DNA of 64,000 bases from Deltaproteobacteria bacterium. Lineage in GTDB: Bacteria; Myxococcota; Myxococcia; Myxococcales; Anaeromyxobacteraceae. A program made the position numbers and the translations under genes. Location: positions 124,001-188,000 of the forward strand of contig JACRMN010000007.1 in assembly GCA_016214955.1 (NCBI GenBank), written 5' to 3'. Each line of letters starts with the position of its first letter. The stretch's first letter is position 1. The notes beneath the pieces were generated by a model. The model had not been told where the DNA came from, searched no databases, and saw nothing but the letters and a program-made list of their open reading frames with translations. Positions 9,665-18,302 of this stretch are shown one piece after another.

Positions 9665-10396
9665 ATGGCGGCGAGCGAGGAGGCGAGCCGGGGCGGCCCG
9701 CGCCGCGAGGTGCTGTGCGGCGACGGCGTGGCCTGGCTGCGCGAGGCCCGCCTCGGCGCCGGCCACGCGGTGGTCACCTCGCTGCCCGACGCCTCCGAGC
9801 TGCCGGAGCTGGGGTTCGAGGGCTGGCGCGGCTGGTTCGTGGAGACCGCGGCCCTCGCCTGCCGGGCGGTGGCGCCGGAGGCGGTGGCGGTCTTCTACCA
9901 GACCGACGTGAAGCGCGACGGCCGCTGGGTGGACAAGGGCCACCTGGTGCAGCTCGGCGCCGAGCGGGCCGGGTCGTCGCTCCTCTGGCACAAGGTGGTG
10001 TGCCGGGTGGCGCCGGGCACCACCACCTTCGGCCGCCCATCCTGGGCCCACCTGCTCTGCTTCTCCCGGGAGCTGCGCCTCCCGCCGGGCCGCTCCTCGC
10101 CCGACGTCCTGCCCCGCCTCGGCGAGATGACCTGGGCCCGGGCCATGGGGCGCGAGGCCTGCGAGGCGGTGGCCCGCTTCCTCCTCGCGCACACCGCCTG
10201 CCGCACCGTGGTCGACCCCTTCTGCGGCCTCGGCACCATGCTGGCGGTGGCCAACGCCCGCGGCCTCGACGCGGTGGGCGTGGAGCGCTCCCCGCGCCGG
10301 GCGGAGCGGGCCCGGCGGCTCGTCCTCGCGGGCGAGGCCTCACCGGCGGCGGCACCGCCGGAGGGGCCCGCCGGCCAGGTGCCCACCGAGAGTTGA
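9665..10396 (+). CDS. Putative SAM-dependent methyltransferase with variant catalytic motif
   Basis: The 243-residue protein has a SAM-binding motif DPFCGLGTMLAVAN at residues 184-197 followed by VGVERS. The region that would hold the catalytic (S/N)PPY of amino-methyltransferases comes first, at residues 37-45, but reads VTSLPDASE. Motif IV before motif I is the order of beta-class N4-cytosine/N6-adenine methyltransferases. The Pro-to-Leu and Tyr-to-Asp changes imply a different substrate or chemistry. Also notable is YQTDVKRDGRWVDKGHLV near residue 78. No restriction gene lies beside it. The start at 9665 has no clear ribosome site. Substrate (DNA, RNA or protein) is not known. Confidence 0.7.
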   Translation: MAASEEASRGGPRREVLCGDGVAWLREARLGAGHAVVTSLPDASELPELGFEGWRGWFVETAALACRAVAPEAVAVFYQTDVKRDGRWVDKGHLVQLGAERAGSSLLWHKVVCRVAPGTTTFGRPSWAHLLCFSRELRLPPGRSSPDVLPRLGEMTWARAMGREACEAVARFLLAHTACRTVVDPFCGLGTMLAVANARGLDAVGVERSPRRAERARRLVLAGEASPAAAPPEGPAGQVPTES

Positions 10397-10450
10397 CGGC
10401 GGCCTCCGGGGAGTGCTTGCCTCGGGGCGACCCGCACCCGGAGCCCGCCC

Positions 10451-11113
10451 ATGCGCCCCACCGCCCTGGCCATCCTCCTCGCCCTCCTCGCCGCCTGCGG
10501 CGGCAGCAAGAAGACCGAGGGCCCCGTCCAGAACGGCGGCCTCACCGGCGCCGGCCCCACCGGCACCGTAGAGGGGGCGGCCTTCACCGCCGGCGACGGC
10601 GGGGCGCTGGTCGTCGCGCCGGCCCCCTGCCCGGCGGCCAACAACCTGACGCTCGGCGGCCTGGTGGTGGCCTTCTCGAGCTACCAGGGCTTCTGCGCTT
10701 TCAAGCGGGGCGCCAACGCCTGCGGCGACCACCCCTCCTCCACCGAGGTGATCGTGATGATGGCCCGCGCCGCCTCCAGCGCGCCCCCGGCCATCGGGCC
10801 CGGCACCTACACCATCGGCAACAGCACCGCCGGCGGCGTCATCACCGCCGTCAGCGTCGACTTCCGGCGCCTGGGCGCCACCTGCGCCGACGTCACCACC
10901 TACGCGAGCGTCACCGGCAGCGTGACCATCGACCAGGTCTCGCCCACGGTGAAGGGGAGCCTCACCGCCACCTTCTGGAGCGGCGCCGGCGGCGGCGGCA
11001 CCAGCATGGGCAGCCTCTCCGGCACCTTCGAGGCGGGCGCCTGCACCCTCCCCCTCGACATCTGCGGCCTCGTCACCGGCGGCGCCTGCTCGGTGCCGGC
11101 CTGCATCCCCTGA
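10451..11113 (+). CDS. Hypothetical lipoprotein
   Basis: A 220-residue protein with lipoprotein signal MRPTALAILLALLAACGG. The mature part is rich in Gly, Thr and Ser and looks like a beta-sandwich; four or more cysteines (PCPAAN, FCAFKRGANACGD, ATCADV, ACTLPLDICG) could form disulfides in the periplasm or at the surface. I do not recognise a family. It ends 18 bases from the convergent LysR gene. Confidence 0.65.
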   Translation: MRPTALAILLALLAACGGSKKTEGPVQNGGLTGAGPTGTVEGAAFTAGDGGALVVAPAPCPAANNLTLGGLVVAFSSYQGFCAFKRGANACGDHPSSTEVIVMMARAASSAPPAIGPGTYTIGNSTAGGVITAVSVDFRRLGATCADVTTYASVTGSVTIDQVSPTVKGSLTATFWSGAGGGGTSMGSLSGTFEAGACTLPLDICGLVTGGACSVPACIP

Positions 11114-11131
11114 CGGCTGCCGGCCGGCGCC

Positions 11132-12010
11132 TCACCCGGCCATGGCCCGCGCGGCCTCCTCGCGCAGGAACTCCCAGACCACGCGCACGCGGGGCACGCG
11201 CAGCAGCGCCTTGTGGGCCACGAGCCAGAGCGGCAGCGCCGGCGCCAGGCCCGGCAGCTCCAGCCGGGTGAGCCCACCGGCGAGGCGGGCCATGGCGTCG
11301 GGGAGCAGCGCCAGCCCGAGCCCGGCTCGCGCCGCCGCCGCCAGCGCCTCCAGCCGGTTGCAGCGCAGCCGCACCTGGTCGGGAGCGACGTGGCGCGAGA
11401 GCCAGCCCGACTCGGCCCGGAAGCCCGCCTCGTCGTCCCAGCCCACCCAGGGAGCGCGGCCGGCGCCCAGGGCCACCAGCGCCTTGGTGCCCCAGGCGCC
11501 CACCGACAGCCAGGCCACCCGCAGCGCCACGAACTCGCCGGCCTGGGGCCGCACCAGGCGGAGCCCGACGTCGGCCTCGCGCCGCGACAGGTTGGCCAGC
11601 GCGGCGCCGGCGACCACCTCGAGCCGCACCCTGGGGTAGCGCTCGTAGAAGGCCCCCAGCGCCGGCACCAGCACGCCGCTGTCCATCGCCTCCGGCACCG
11701 CCACCCGGACCGTCCCCTGCAGCGCCTCGTCGGCGCCGGCGGCGGTGCGGAGGAGCTCCAGCACCTGCGCCTCGGCCGCCTCGGCGAGCGGCAGCACCTG
11801 GATCGCCACCGGGGTGGGCTCGAGCCCGCCGGGGACCCTGTCGAAGAGCCGGACGCCGAGGGCGCGCTCCAGCGCGGCCAGCCGCCGGCTGGCGGTGGAC
11901 TGATCGAGCTTCAGGGCGCGGGCGGCGCCGGTGAGCGAGCGGGCGCGCGCGGCGGCGAGGAGGAGCCGCAGGGCGTCCCAGTCGAGGTCGTGGGGTATGC
12001 GCTTCTGCAT
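11132..12010 (-). CDS. LysR-family transcriptional regulator
   Basis: A 292-residue LTTR. The N-terminal winged helix reads DWDALRLLLAAARARSLTGAARALKLDQSTASRRLAALERALGVRLFDR, and the effector domain starts near residue 92 (GTVRVAVPEAMDSGVLVPALGAFYERYPRVRLEVV). ATG at 12010 gives the standard length. It is transcribed away from the quinone-reductase-like gene 12113-12694 across a 102-base gap, the classical arrangement for a LysR regulator controlling its divergent neighbour. The inducer is unknown; a quinone or electrophile would fit the neighbour but is inference. Confidence 0.93.
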   Translation of the reverse strand: MQKRIPHDLDWDALRLLLAAARARSLTGAARALKLDQSTASRRLAALERALGVRLFDRVPGGLEPTPVAIQVLPLAEAAEAQVLELLRTAAGADEALQGTVRVAVPEAMDSGVLVPALGAFYERYPRVRLEVVAGAALANLSRREADVGLRLVRPQAGEFVALRVAWLSVGAWGTKALVALGAGRAPWVGWDDEAGFRAESGWLSRHVAPDQVRLRCNRLEALAAAARAGLGLALLPDAMARLAGGLTRLELPGLAPALPLWLVAHKALLRVPRVRVVWEFLREEAARAMAG

Positions 12011-12073
12011 GGTGACTCTGGATTCTTGGGCATTCCGATGCGCCGTTGCAAGCCATAGATCCGGGGGCAGAGA

Positions 12074-12092
12074 GGGCGCCATGCCGGCGCCC
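12074..12092. promoter_or_regulatory. Inverted repeat in the LysR/quinone-reductase gap
   Basis: GGGCGCC-N5-GGCGCCC is a perfect 7-bp inverted repeat located 20 bases before the reductase start, just ahead of its GAGGAG ribosome site. It could be an operator or a leader hairpin. GC-rich composition makes chance more likely than usual. Confidence 0.3.
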
Positions 12093-12112
12093 CGCACCGC
12101 CGAGGAGATCCC

Positions 12113-12694
12113 ATGCGCCGCATCCTGGTCATCGATGCCCATCCCCGGGCCGGCAGCTTCTGCGCCGCCCTGGCCACCGCCTACGTCGAGGAGTCGCGCC
12201 GCGCCGGGGCCGAGGTCGACCGGCTCGACCTCCGCGACCTCCGGTTCGACCCCATGCTCCGCGACGACGTCGCCCTGGAGCAGCCCCTCGAGCCCGACCT
12301 GGAGCAGGCGCAGCGCCGGCTGGCCGCCGCCGAGCACCTGGTGCTCGTCTACCCGATCTGGTGGGGGAGCTACCCCGCCCTGCTGAAGGCCTTCCTCGAC
12401 AGGGCCATGCTCCCGGGCTTCGCCTTCAAGTACCGCCCGCAGGGGCGCGGCTGGGACAAGCTCCTGGCCGGCCGGAGCGCTCGCGTCATCAGCACCATGG
12501 ACACGCCACCGCTCCTCTTCCGGCTCCTCATGGGCAGCCCGGCCCACCGGGCCATGGGGCGCGCCACGCTGGGCTTCTGCGGCGTGAAGCCGGTGCGCTT
12601 CACCGACGTCGGCTCGGTGAAGGGGTCGACCCCCGCGCAGCGCCAGGCCTGGCTCGGCGAGGCGCGGAAGCTGGGGAGGCAGGAGGCGCGGTGA
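12113..12694 (+). CDS. Flavodoxin-fold NAD(P)H:quinone oxidoreductase (MdaB/NQO1-like)
   Basis: A 193-residue flavoprotein likely carrying out two-electron reduction of quinones or related electrophiles. The first strand and phosphate loop (RILVIDAHPRAGSFCAALATAY) and the block LVLVYPIWWGSYPALLKAFLDRAMLPGFAFKY near residue 77 are diagnostic of the family; the aromatic YPIWW lines the flavin. Cytosolic, no signal peptide. It is divergently oriented to a LysR regulator and has a GAGGAG ribosome site, so induction by LysR is likely. Confidence 0.88.
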   Translation: MRRILVIDAHPRAGSFCAALATAYVEESRRAGAEVDRLDLRDLRFDPMLRDDVALEQPLEPDLEQAQRRLAAAEHLVLVYPIWWGSYPALLKAFLDRAMLPGFAFKYRPQGRGWDKLLAGRSARVISTMDTPPLLFRLLMGSPAHRAMGRATLGFCGVKPVRFTDVGSVKGSTPAQRQAWLGEARKLGRQEAR

Positions 12695-12739
12695 GGGGGC
12701 GGGCCGCCGGCGCGCCGGCGGCGTATCCTCCCGGCCGCC

Positions 12740-13507
12740 ATGGGACGCCGCTCCGCCTCCATCGCCGATCCGTCCCGCTGGGTCTTCAACCGCCTGGCGG
12801 GCGACTACCCGCAGCGGCCCCCCTACCCGGGGCCGCTCGTCGAGCGGCTGGCCGCGGCCGCGGGTGGCCCGGGCGCCCGGGTGGTCGACCTGGGCGCCGG
12901 CACCGGCCACCTGGCGCTGCCGCTGGCGGCGCGCGGGCTCCGGGTGACCGCCGTCGAGCCGGCCCGCGCCATGCTCGACGCGCTCGCCGCCGCGGCCGCC
13001 CGCGCCGCGCTCCCCGTCGAACCGGTGCACGCCCCGGCCGAGGAGACCGGCCTGCCCGCCGGCGCCTTCGATCTGGCGCTGGTGGCCGACGCCCTCCACT
13101 GGCTCGACCCGGAGCGGGCCGGCCGGGAGATCGGCAGGCTGCTGGCGCCGGGCGGGGCGGTGGCGGTCGTCGAGGCGGCGCCGGCCGCCACGCCCTTCAT
13201 GGACGAGCTCATGGCCCTCGTCGCAGCCGCCAACCCGCGCCGCCCGCCACCGCCCGGCGACCGGCTGCGGCAGCTCCTCTCGCTGGCCGGAGCCCGCGCC
13301 GGGCCGGCCGAGCGCTTCGCCGCCGAGGAGCCGCTCGACGGGCCGCGGCTCGAGGCGCTGCTCCGCTCCCACTCCCACGTCGGGCCGGCCCTGGGCCCGG
13401 TGGCGCTCGAGGCCCTGCTGGCGCAGGCCCGCACCCTGGCGGCGCGCCACGGCGGCGCGCGCTGGGCGCGGCGGCTCACGCTCACGCTGGCGCGGCGTCG
13501 CGCCTGA
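12740..13507 (+). CDS. Class I SAM-dependent methyltransferase
   Basis: A 255-residue methyltransferase with motif I VVDLGAGTGHLALPLAARG (about residue 46), acidic VEPARAML (motif II) and a Methyltransf_11-like centre (ALVADALHWLDPERAGREIGRLLAPGGAVAVVE). The N-terminal SRWVFNRLAGDYPQRPPYPGPLVERL is typical of the trans-aconitate/UbiE-like small-molecule group. Substrate unknown. The promoter-like TATCCT ends ten bases before the ATG and no ribosome site is seen. The end overlaps the convergent FemAB-like gene by 26 bases. Confidence 0.85.
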   Translation: MGRRSASIADPSRWVFNRLAGDYPQRPPYPGPLVERLAAAAGGPGARVVDLGAGTGHLALPLAARGLRVTAVEPARAMLDALAAAAARAALPVEPVHAPAEETGLPAGAFDLALVADALHWLDPERAGREIGRLLAPGGAVAVVEAAPAATPFMDELMALVAAANPRRPPPPGDRLRQLLSLAGARAGPAERFAAEEPLDGPRLEALLRSHSHVGPALGPVALEALLAQARTLAARHGGARWARRLTLTLARRRA

Positions 13508-14660
13508 GGACGGGGCGGGCCGCCCGCCACCGCTCCAGGGCTGCCCGGCGAGCCGGCCCCTCGGCTGCGAGCTGGCGCCGCACCGCCGCCTCCAGCCGCC
13601 GGTCGAGGAAGCGGTGGGCCGAGCAGGTGATGGCCGGCTCGAAGCCGCGGGTGAGCTTGTGGTCGCCGCCGGCTCCGCCCTCGAAGAGGGCGAGGCCGCG
13701 CTCGATGCAGCGCTCCACCGAGTGGTAGAGGCAGACGTTGAAGTGGAGGAAGGGGTGCGACTCGCTGCAGCCCCAGTAGCGGCCGTAGAGCCGCTGGGAC
13801 GAGGCCAGGTTGAGGGCCGCCGCCACCCGCCGCCCCTCGCGCCGCGCCTCCACCACCTCGACGGCGCCGGGCATCCCCGCCACCAGCCGCCCGAAGAAGG
13901 CGGCGTTGACGAAGCGCATCCCCCAGTCCATGGAGTCGACGGTGTCGCGGTAGAGCGCGAAGACCTCGGCGGCGAGCCGCTGGCCGCCGGCGGCCACCTC
14001 GGCGCCGGAGAGGGTGCGGATCTCGATGCCCTGCCTGGCCGGCGCCGCCCGCTCGCGGCGGATGGCGTTGCGCCGCTTGGAGTCGAAGCGGGCCAGGAAG
14101 TCGTCGAAGGTCCGGTAGCCGGCGTTGCGCCAGTGGAACTGGAAGTCCACGCGGGAGAGGAGCCCCAGCCCCTCCCACTCGGCCGCCTCCTCCTCGTCGG
14201 GGAAGAGGACGTGGATCGACGAGAGCCGCTCCCCGGCGCAGAGGTCGAGGGCCGCATCGAGGAGCGCCCGCCCGCAGGCGACGCGGTCCTCGCCCTGGGC
14301 CGCGAGCAGGCGCCGGCCGGTGGTGGGGCTGAACGGCGCGCCCACCACCAGCTTCGGGTAGTAGCGCAGGCCGGCGGCCCGCGCGGCGCTGGCCCACTCC
14401 CAGTCGCGCCCGAAGTCGCCGTCGGAGCGGTCGCGCTCGTAGGCCGGCAGCGCCGCCACCAGCCGGCCGCCGCGGCGCAGGGCCAGGTGGCGCGGCCGCC
14501 AGCCGCTGCGCGCCGAGGCGGAGCCCGAGCCCTCGGCCGCTGCCAGGAAGGCGTGGCACACGAAGGGGCTGGCCCGCACCGGCTCGTGGGCGATGAGCGC
14601 ATCCCACTCCGCGGCCGGGATCTCGTCGATGGAGCCGTGCTGCCGTACCTCGAGGGTCAC
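13482..14660 (-). CDS. FemAB-like GNAT-fold acyltransferase (DUF482/PF04339 type)
   Basis: The 392-residue protein matches the FemAB_like family: the N-terminal block PVRASPFVCHAFLAAAEGSG, then FPDEEEAAEWEGLGLLSRVDFQFHW split around residue 155, YRTFDDFLARFDSKRRNAIRRER, and the C-terminal FNVCLYHSVERCIERGLALFEGGAGGDHKLTRGFEP region. Members have two GNAT folds and are proposed to transfer amino-acyl or peptidyl groups, but no substrate is proven. GTG at 14660 is preceded by TAGAGA six bases upstream and no ribosome site, suggesting a leaderless message. Confidence 0.85.
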   Translation of the reverse strand: MTLEVRQHGSIDEIPAAEWDALIAHEPVRASPFVCHAFLAAAEGSGSASARSGWRPRHLALRRGGRLVAALPAYERDRSDGDFGRDWEWASAARAAGLRYYPKLVVGAPFSPTTGRRLLAAQGEDRVACGRALLDAALDLCAGERLSSIHVLFPDEEEAAEWEGLGLLSRVDFQFHWRNAGYRTFDDFLARFDSKRRNAIRRERAAPARQGIEIRTLSGAEVAAGGQRLAAEVFALYRDTVDSMDWGMRFVNAAFFGRLVAGMPGAVEVVEARREGRRVAAALNLASSQRLYGRYWGCSESHPFLHFNVCLYHSVERCIERGLALFEGGAGGDHKLTRGFEPAITCSAHRFLDRRLEAAVRRQLAAEGPARRAALERWRAARPVLRRDAAPA

Positions 14661-14805
14661 GCTGCTTCTCTAGCGCGAAGGGGCGGGGGCGCGCACGCCC
14701 GCGCGCGGCGCCCGGCCGCGCGGGCCGCCGCCGCACCTCCCCTCCCGAGCCCCTTGCGGGTGGCGATCGAGGAGAGGAGCATGGACCCCTCCCCCGGAGG
14801 TGGCC

Positions 14806-15276
14806 ATGATCCCCATGCAGATCGAGCAGTACCTGACGGAGCACGGGCTTCCCTACGAGCCGCACAACCACCACCGGGCGGTGACGGCCGACCGCATGGC
14901 GGCGGCCGAGCACACGAGCGGCAGCAAGGTGGCCAAGGTGGTGGTGGTGCGGGCCGACGGCGAGCTGGCGCTGGCGGTCGTGGCCGCCTCGCAGCACCTC
15001 GACGCCGAGCGGCTGCGCATGGCCATGGGCGCGCGGGTCCTGACGCTGGCGCCGGAGGAGTCCTTCTCGCAGCGCTTCGCCCCGTGCGAGACCGGGGCCG
15101 AGCCGCCGCTGGCGCTCTTCGGGCTGCCCATCTTCGTGGACTCCCGCCTGGCGCTGGAGCCGCGCATCCTGATGCGGGCCGGCACGCACGAGGACGCCAT
15201 CGAGATGTTCACCGACGACTGGCTGCTCTCGGAGCGGGCCCGCATCGTCGACGGTCTGGGCGCGCACCACCACTGA
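14806..15276 (+). CDS. YbaK/EbsC-type aminoacyl-tRNA deacylase domain protein
   Basis: A stand-alone editing-domain protein of 156 residues. It starts EQYLTEHGLPYEPHNHHRAVTADRMAAAEHTSGSKVAKVVVV, the YbaK/ProXp pattern with the conserved Lys of the KVAKVVV strand, and ends with a short His-rich tail. Relatives hydrolyse mischarged tRNAs (for example Ala-tRNAPro or Cys-tRNAPro) in trans; which tRNA is edited here is not predictable. ATG at 14806 is placed five bases after GGAGG. It is followed 15 bases later by a glycerophosphodiesterase gene. Confidence 0.88.
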   Translation: MIPMQIEQYLTEHGLPYEPHNHHRAVTADRMAAAEHTSGSKVAKVVVVRADGELALAVVAASQHLDAERLRMAMGARVLTLAPEESFSQRFAPCETGAEPPLALFGLPIFVDSRLALEPRILMRAGTHEDAIEMFTDDWLLSERARIVDGLGAHHH

Positions 15277-15291
15277 CGGACGTCACCCCAG

Positions 15292-16110
15292 GTGAAGCCC
15301 TTCCTGGCGCACCCGCGCCCCTGGCTCATCGCCCACCGGGGCGGGGCCGGGATCGCGCCCGAGAACACCCTGGTGGCCTTCGACCGGGCGGTGGAGCTGG
15401 GGGCGACGTGCCTGGAGCTGGACGTGCGGCGCAGCTCCGACGATGCGGTGATGGTCTTCCACGACGAGGGCACCGAGCGCATCACCGGGGAGCGGGGCTC
15501 GGTGGAGGAGCGCACCGCCGGGGAGCTGGCCCGGCTCGACGCCGGCTTCGCCTTCAGCCCCGACGGCCGGCGCACCTTCCCCTTCCGCGGGCAGGGGGTT
15601 CGCATTCCCACCCTGGCGGAGCTGCTGGAGCGCCACCCGCGGTCCCGGCTCAACATCGAGGCCAAGTCGGCCGATCCGCGCCTCGCCCATGCGCTGGTGG
15701 CGGCCATCTCCGCCGCCGGGGCGGAGGAGCGGGTGTGCATCGGCTCGGCCGACGACGACCAGGCCGAGCGGCTGCGCGCGCTCCTGCCGCATGCCTGCCA
15801 CTACCTGCCGGCGCGCGCCGGACGGCGTCACGTCCTGGCGGCGCTGGCGGGCACCGGCGCCTGGCTCTGCCCGCTGGGGTGGGACTGCGCCGAGCTCCCG
15901 CACCGCACCGCCGGCATCACGGTGGTGACCCGCCGGCTGGTGCGCCACTTCCACGCCCTCGACATGCCGGTCTTCGTCTGGACGGTGGACGACGAGCAGG
16001 AGATGCGCGAGCTCTTGGCGGCCGGCGTCGACGGCATCATGACCGACAGGCCCGACCTGCTGGCGAAGGTGCTCGCCGAGAAGCGGGTGCTCGAGGAGGT
16101 GAGCCGGTAG
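15292..16110 (+). CDS. Glycerophosphodiester phosphodiesterase
   Basis: The 272-residue enzyme hydrolyses glycerophosphodiesters to glycerol-3-phosphate and an alcohol. It has the TIM-barrel signature [26 protein letters not shown], the metal-binding [19 protein letters not shown], later NIEAKS and the C-terminal [31 protein letters not shown]. No signal peptide, so it acts in the cytoplasm on recycled lipid headgroups. The GTG start at 15292 follows YbaK closely and has no strong ribosome site. Confidence 0.95.
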   Translation: MKPFLAHPRPWLIAHRGGAGIAPENTLVAFDRAVELGATCLELDVRRSSDDAVMVFHDEGTERITGERGSVEERTAGELARLDAGFAFSPDGRRTFPFRGQGVRIPTLAELLERHPRSRLNIEAKSADPRLAHALVAAISAAGAEERVCIGSADDDQAERLRALLPHACHYLPARAGRRHVLAALAGTGAWLCPLGWDCAELPHRTAGITVVTRRLVRHFHALDMPVFVWTVDDEQEMRELLAAGVDGIMTDRPDLLAKVLAEKRVLEEVSR

Positions 16111-16219
16111 CGCGTGTCGCCTGCCCTCATCCCGCGGCACGTCGAGCGGGCCAGGGCGCTGGGCCGGCTCCTCCCGGCACCGGCCTGACGCTCCGCCGCG
16201 GGTGTGGCATCCTCTCGCG

Positions 16220-16630
16220 GTGACGAACCGGACCGCCCCCGATCGCTTCCCCATCCGCTTCGGCCGCGCCTACGCGCGCCTCTCGGCGGCGCTCCTCCTG
16301 CCGCCCCGCGATTCCTTCGTCGAGATCGGCGACGGCCAGGTCCGGGTCCGGATGGGCTGGGCCTTCCGCGCCTCGTTCCCCCTCGCGGCGATCGCCTCGG
16401 CCACCCCCTCGCCGCTCCGCCCCCTGAGCCGCGGCGTCCACGGCCTGGCCGGGCGCTGGCTGGTGAACGGCTCGGGAGACGGCCTGGTGTCGGTGGTGCT
16501 CCAGCCGGCGCAGCGCGCCCGCGTGATGGGGCTCCCGGTCTCGCTGGGCGAGCTCCTGGTGAGCGCCGAGGAGCCGGAGCGGCTGGTCGCGGCGCTCACG
16601 ACCGGCCCGGCCCGCGGCGCTCCGGCGTAG
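16220..16630 (+). CDS. Conserved hypothetical protein, possible PH-like beta domain
   Basis: A 136-residue cytosolic protein. The pattern of strands (FVEIGDGQVRVRMGWAFRASFPLAAIASA, then a W-containing HGLAGRWLVNGSGDGLVSVVL) resembles bacterial pleckstrin-like domains, but this is a shape argument only. GTG at 16220 is preferred because TGG-CATCCT ends six bases upstream in the leaderless-promoter pattern seen elsewhere in this window. Confidence 0.55.
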   Translation: MTNRTAPDRFPIRFGRAYARLSAALLLPPRDSFVEIGDGQVRVRMGWAFRASFPLAAIASATPSPLRPLSRGVHGLAGRWLVNGSGDGLVSVVLQPAQRARVMGLPVSLGELLVSAEEPERLVAALTTGPARGAPA

Positions 16631-16694
16631 CCGGGCGGCCCTGCCGCCTCCTCCCCTTGCCCGGCGGCGCCCCGGCCTCTACAACTCCCGCCCG

Positions 16695-17483
16695 ATGGCC
16701 GACGCGACCAAGCGCTTCCTCTGGCCCCGCGAGCACGGGGCCTGGGGCCAGATGGCGATGCCTCTCGCCACCGGGCTCGCCCTCGGCCGCCCCGGCGCCG
16801 CCGCCTGGCTCTTCGCCCTGGCCGGTGCGCTCGCCTTCCTGGCCCACGAGCCGGCGCTGGTGCTGCTGGGCACCCGGGGGCTCCGCTCGGCGCGGGAGGA
16901 CGGCCCGCTGGCCCGGCGCCTCCTCGCCACCCTGGGCGGCGCCACCGCGGTGGTGGGCCTCGCCGCCGCCGTGCTGGCACCGCCCGCGGCGCGCCTCTCG
17001 CTGGCCGTGCCCGCGGGCCTGCTGCTGGCCACGCTCTGGCTGGCCCGCCGGCGGCTGGAGATGACCACCGGCGGCGAGGTGGTGATCGGCGCCGCCATGG
17101 CCTCGAGCCTCCTGCCGGTGGCGCTCTCGGGCGGCGCCAGCCCGCGCGCCGCTGCCGCTGCCTTCGGCGTCTGGGCGCTCTCCTTCGCCATGGCCGCGGT
17201 GGCGGTCGAGGCGGTGCTGGCCCGCGGCAGGCCGGGCGCCCCGGACCTGGGCCGGCGCAACGCCCTCCTGGCCGCCTCCCTCCTCGCGCTGGGCGTCGGC
17301 ACAGCGCTCGCCGCCGGCCTGCCCTGGCTCGTTCCCGCCTCGCTCCTGCCCACCGCCCTCTTCGGCGTGGCAGCCTGCCTGGGCCGCTCCGGCCCCGACC
17401 GCCTGAAGCAGATGGGCTGGGGCCTGGTGGCCAGCACCAGCGCCACGCTGGCCGGGCTCCTCTGGGGGCTCCGCGGGGGCTGA
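16695..17483 (+). CDS. YwiC-like integral membrane protein
   Basis: A 262-residue protein with roughly eight hydrophobic helices. It opens with LWPREHGAWGQMAMPLATGLALG, the hallmark of the YwiC-like family (PF14256), and continues with FLAHEPALVLLG. Bacillus ywiC lies near nitrate-respiration genes, but the function of the family is not established. No ribosome site is visible; TACAAC ends nine bases before the ATG. Confidence 0.88.
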   Translation: MADATKRFLWPREHGAWGQMAMPLATGLALGRPGAAAWLFALAGALAFLAHEPALVLLGTRGLRSAREDGPLARRLLATLGGATAVVGLAAAVLAPPAARLSLAVPAGLLLATLWLARRRLEMTTGGEVVIGAAMASSLLPVALSGGASPRAAAAAFGVWALSFAMAAVAVEAVLARGRPGAPDLGRRNALLAASLLALGVGTALAAGLPWLVPASLLPTALFGVAACLGRSGPDRLKQMGWGLVASTSATLAGLLWGLRGG

Positions 17484-17521
17484 GCGAGGTGGGCCGCTTG
17501 CGGGCCCCGGCGCCGACCCGA

Positions 17522-17530
17522 TGGTAGAGT
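17522..17530 (+). promoter_or_regulatory. Extended -10 of surE, leaderless arrangement
   Basis: TGG-TAGAGT ends seven bases before the surE GTG; no ribosome site lies between. The predicted transcript starts at or within one base of the start codon. Confidence 0.45.
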
Positions 17531-17537
17531 CGGGCCC

Positions 17538-18302
17538 GTGCGCGTCCTCCTCAGCAACGACGACGGCGTCCACTCCCGCGGCCTCTCGACGCTGGCCTCT
17601 GCCTTCGCCGGCGACGAGGTCTGGGTGGTGGCCCCCGACCGCGAGCAGTCGGCCTCCAGCCACGCCATCTCGCTCCACCGGCCGCTGCGCATCGGCGAGG
17701 TGAGCCCGCGCCGCTTCGCGGTGGACGGGACGCCCACCGACGCCGTCTACGTGGGGATGAACCACATCCTGCGGCAGAACAGGCCCGACGTGGTGGTCTC
17801 GGGCGTCAACCACGGCCCCAACCTCGGCAACGACGTCCTCTACTCGGGCACCGTGGCGGCGGCCATGGAGGGGGCGCTCCTCGGCTCCCACGCCATCGCC
17901 GTCTCGCTCGCCTGCCCGCCGCCGCACGACTTCGGACCGGCGGCCGCCTTCACCGTGGCCCTGGCCCGCCGCCTGGTGGCCTCCGCCCCGAGGCGGCCGG
18001 TGCTCCTCAACGTCAACGTCCCCCGCGGCGCCGTGAAGGGCTACTGCTTCGCGCGGCTGGGGCGGCGCGACTACGGCAACCAGGTGGTGGAGAAGACCGA
18101 CCCGCGGGGACGCAAGTACTACTGGATCGGCGGCGAGGGCGGCGCGCGGCACGAGGACCTGCCCGGCTCCGACTGCAACGCGGTGCTGGAGGATGGGCTG
18201 GTGGCCATCACGCCCCTGCAGCTCGACTGGACCAACGAGGGGCTCCTCGAGGAGATGCGCGGCTGGGAGGTGGAGGGCTACCGGCGGGAGCCCGGTCCGT
18301 GA
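17538..18302 (+). CDS. surE: SurE 5'/3'-nucleotidase
   Basis: SurE is a metal-dependent phosphatase acting on nucleoside monophosphates and short polyphosphates. The 254-residue product starts with the metal site LLSNDDGVHSRG, then APDREQSASSHAISLHRPLR, PTDAVYVGMNH and the signature VSGVNHGPNLGNDVLYSGTVAAAMEG split over residues 78-105. Length is normal. GTG at 17538 is the only start that keeps the first strand intact. Its stop overlaps the next gene by four bases, reproducing the surE-nlpD neighbourhood of other Proteobacteria. Confidence 0.96.
   Translation: MRVLLSNDDGVHSRGLSTLASAFAGDEVWVVAPDREQSASSHAISLHRPLRIGEVSPRRFAVDGTPTDAVYVGMNHILRQNRPDVVVSGVNHGPNLGNDVLYSGTVAAAMEGALLGSHAIAVSLACPPPHDFGPAAAFTVALARRLVASAPRRPVLLNVNVPRGAVKGYCFARLGRRDYGNQVVEKTDPRGRKYYWIGGEGGARHEDLPGSDCNAVLEDGLVAITPLQLDWTNEGLLEEMRGWEVEGYRREPGP

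Noticed and set aside
9665-10396. Methyltransferase as part of a restriction-modification system
   Set aside because: No nuclease or specificity gene is adjacent and the catalytic motif is altered.
11132-14602. Minus-strand open frame of over 1,100 codons
   Set aside because: Only its last 292 codons (LysR) are conserved; the rest is low-complexity antisense to the methyltransferase and quinone reductase genes.
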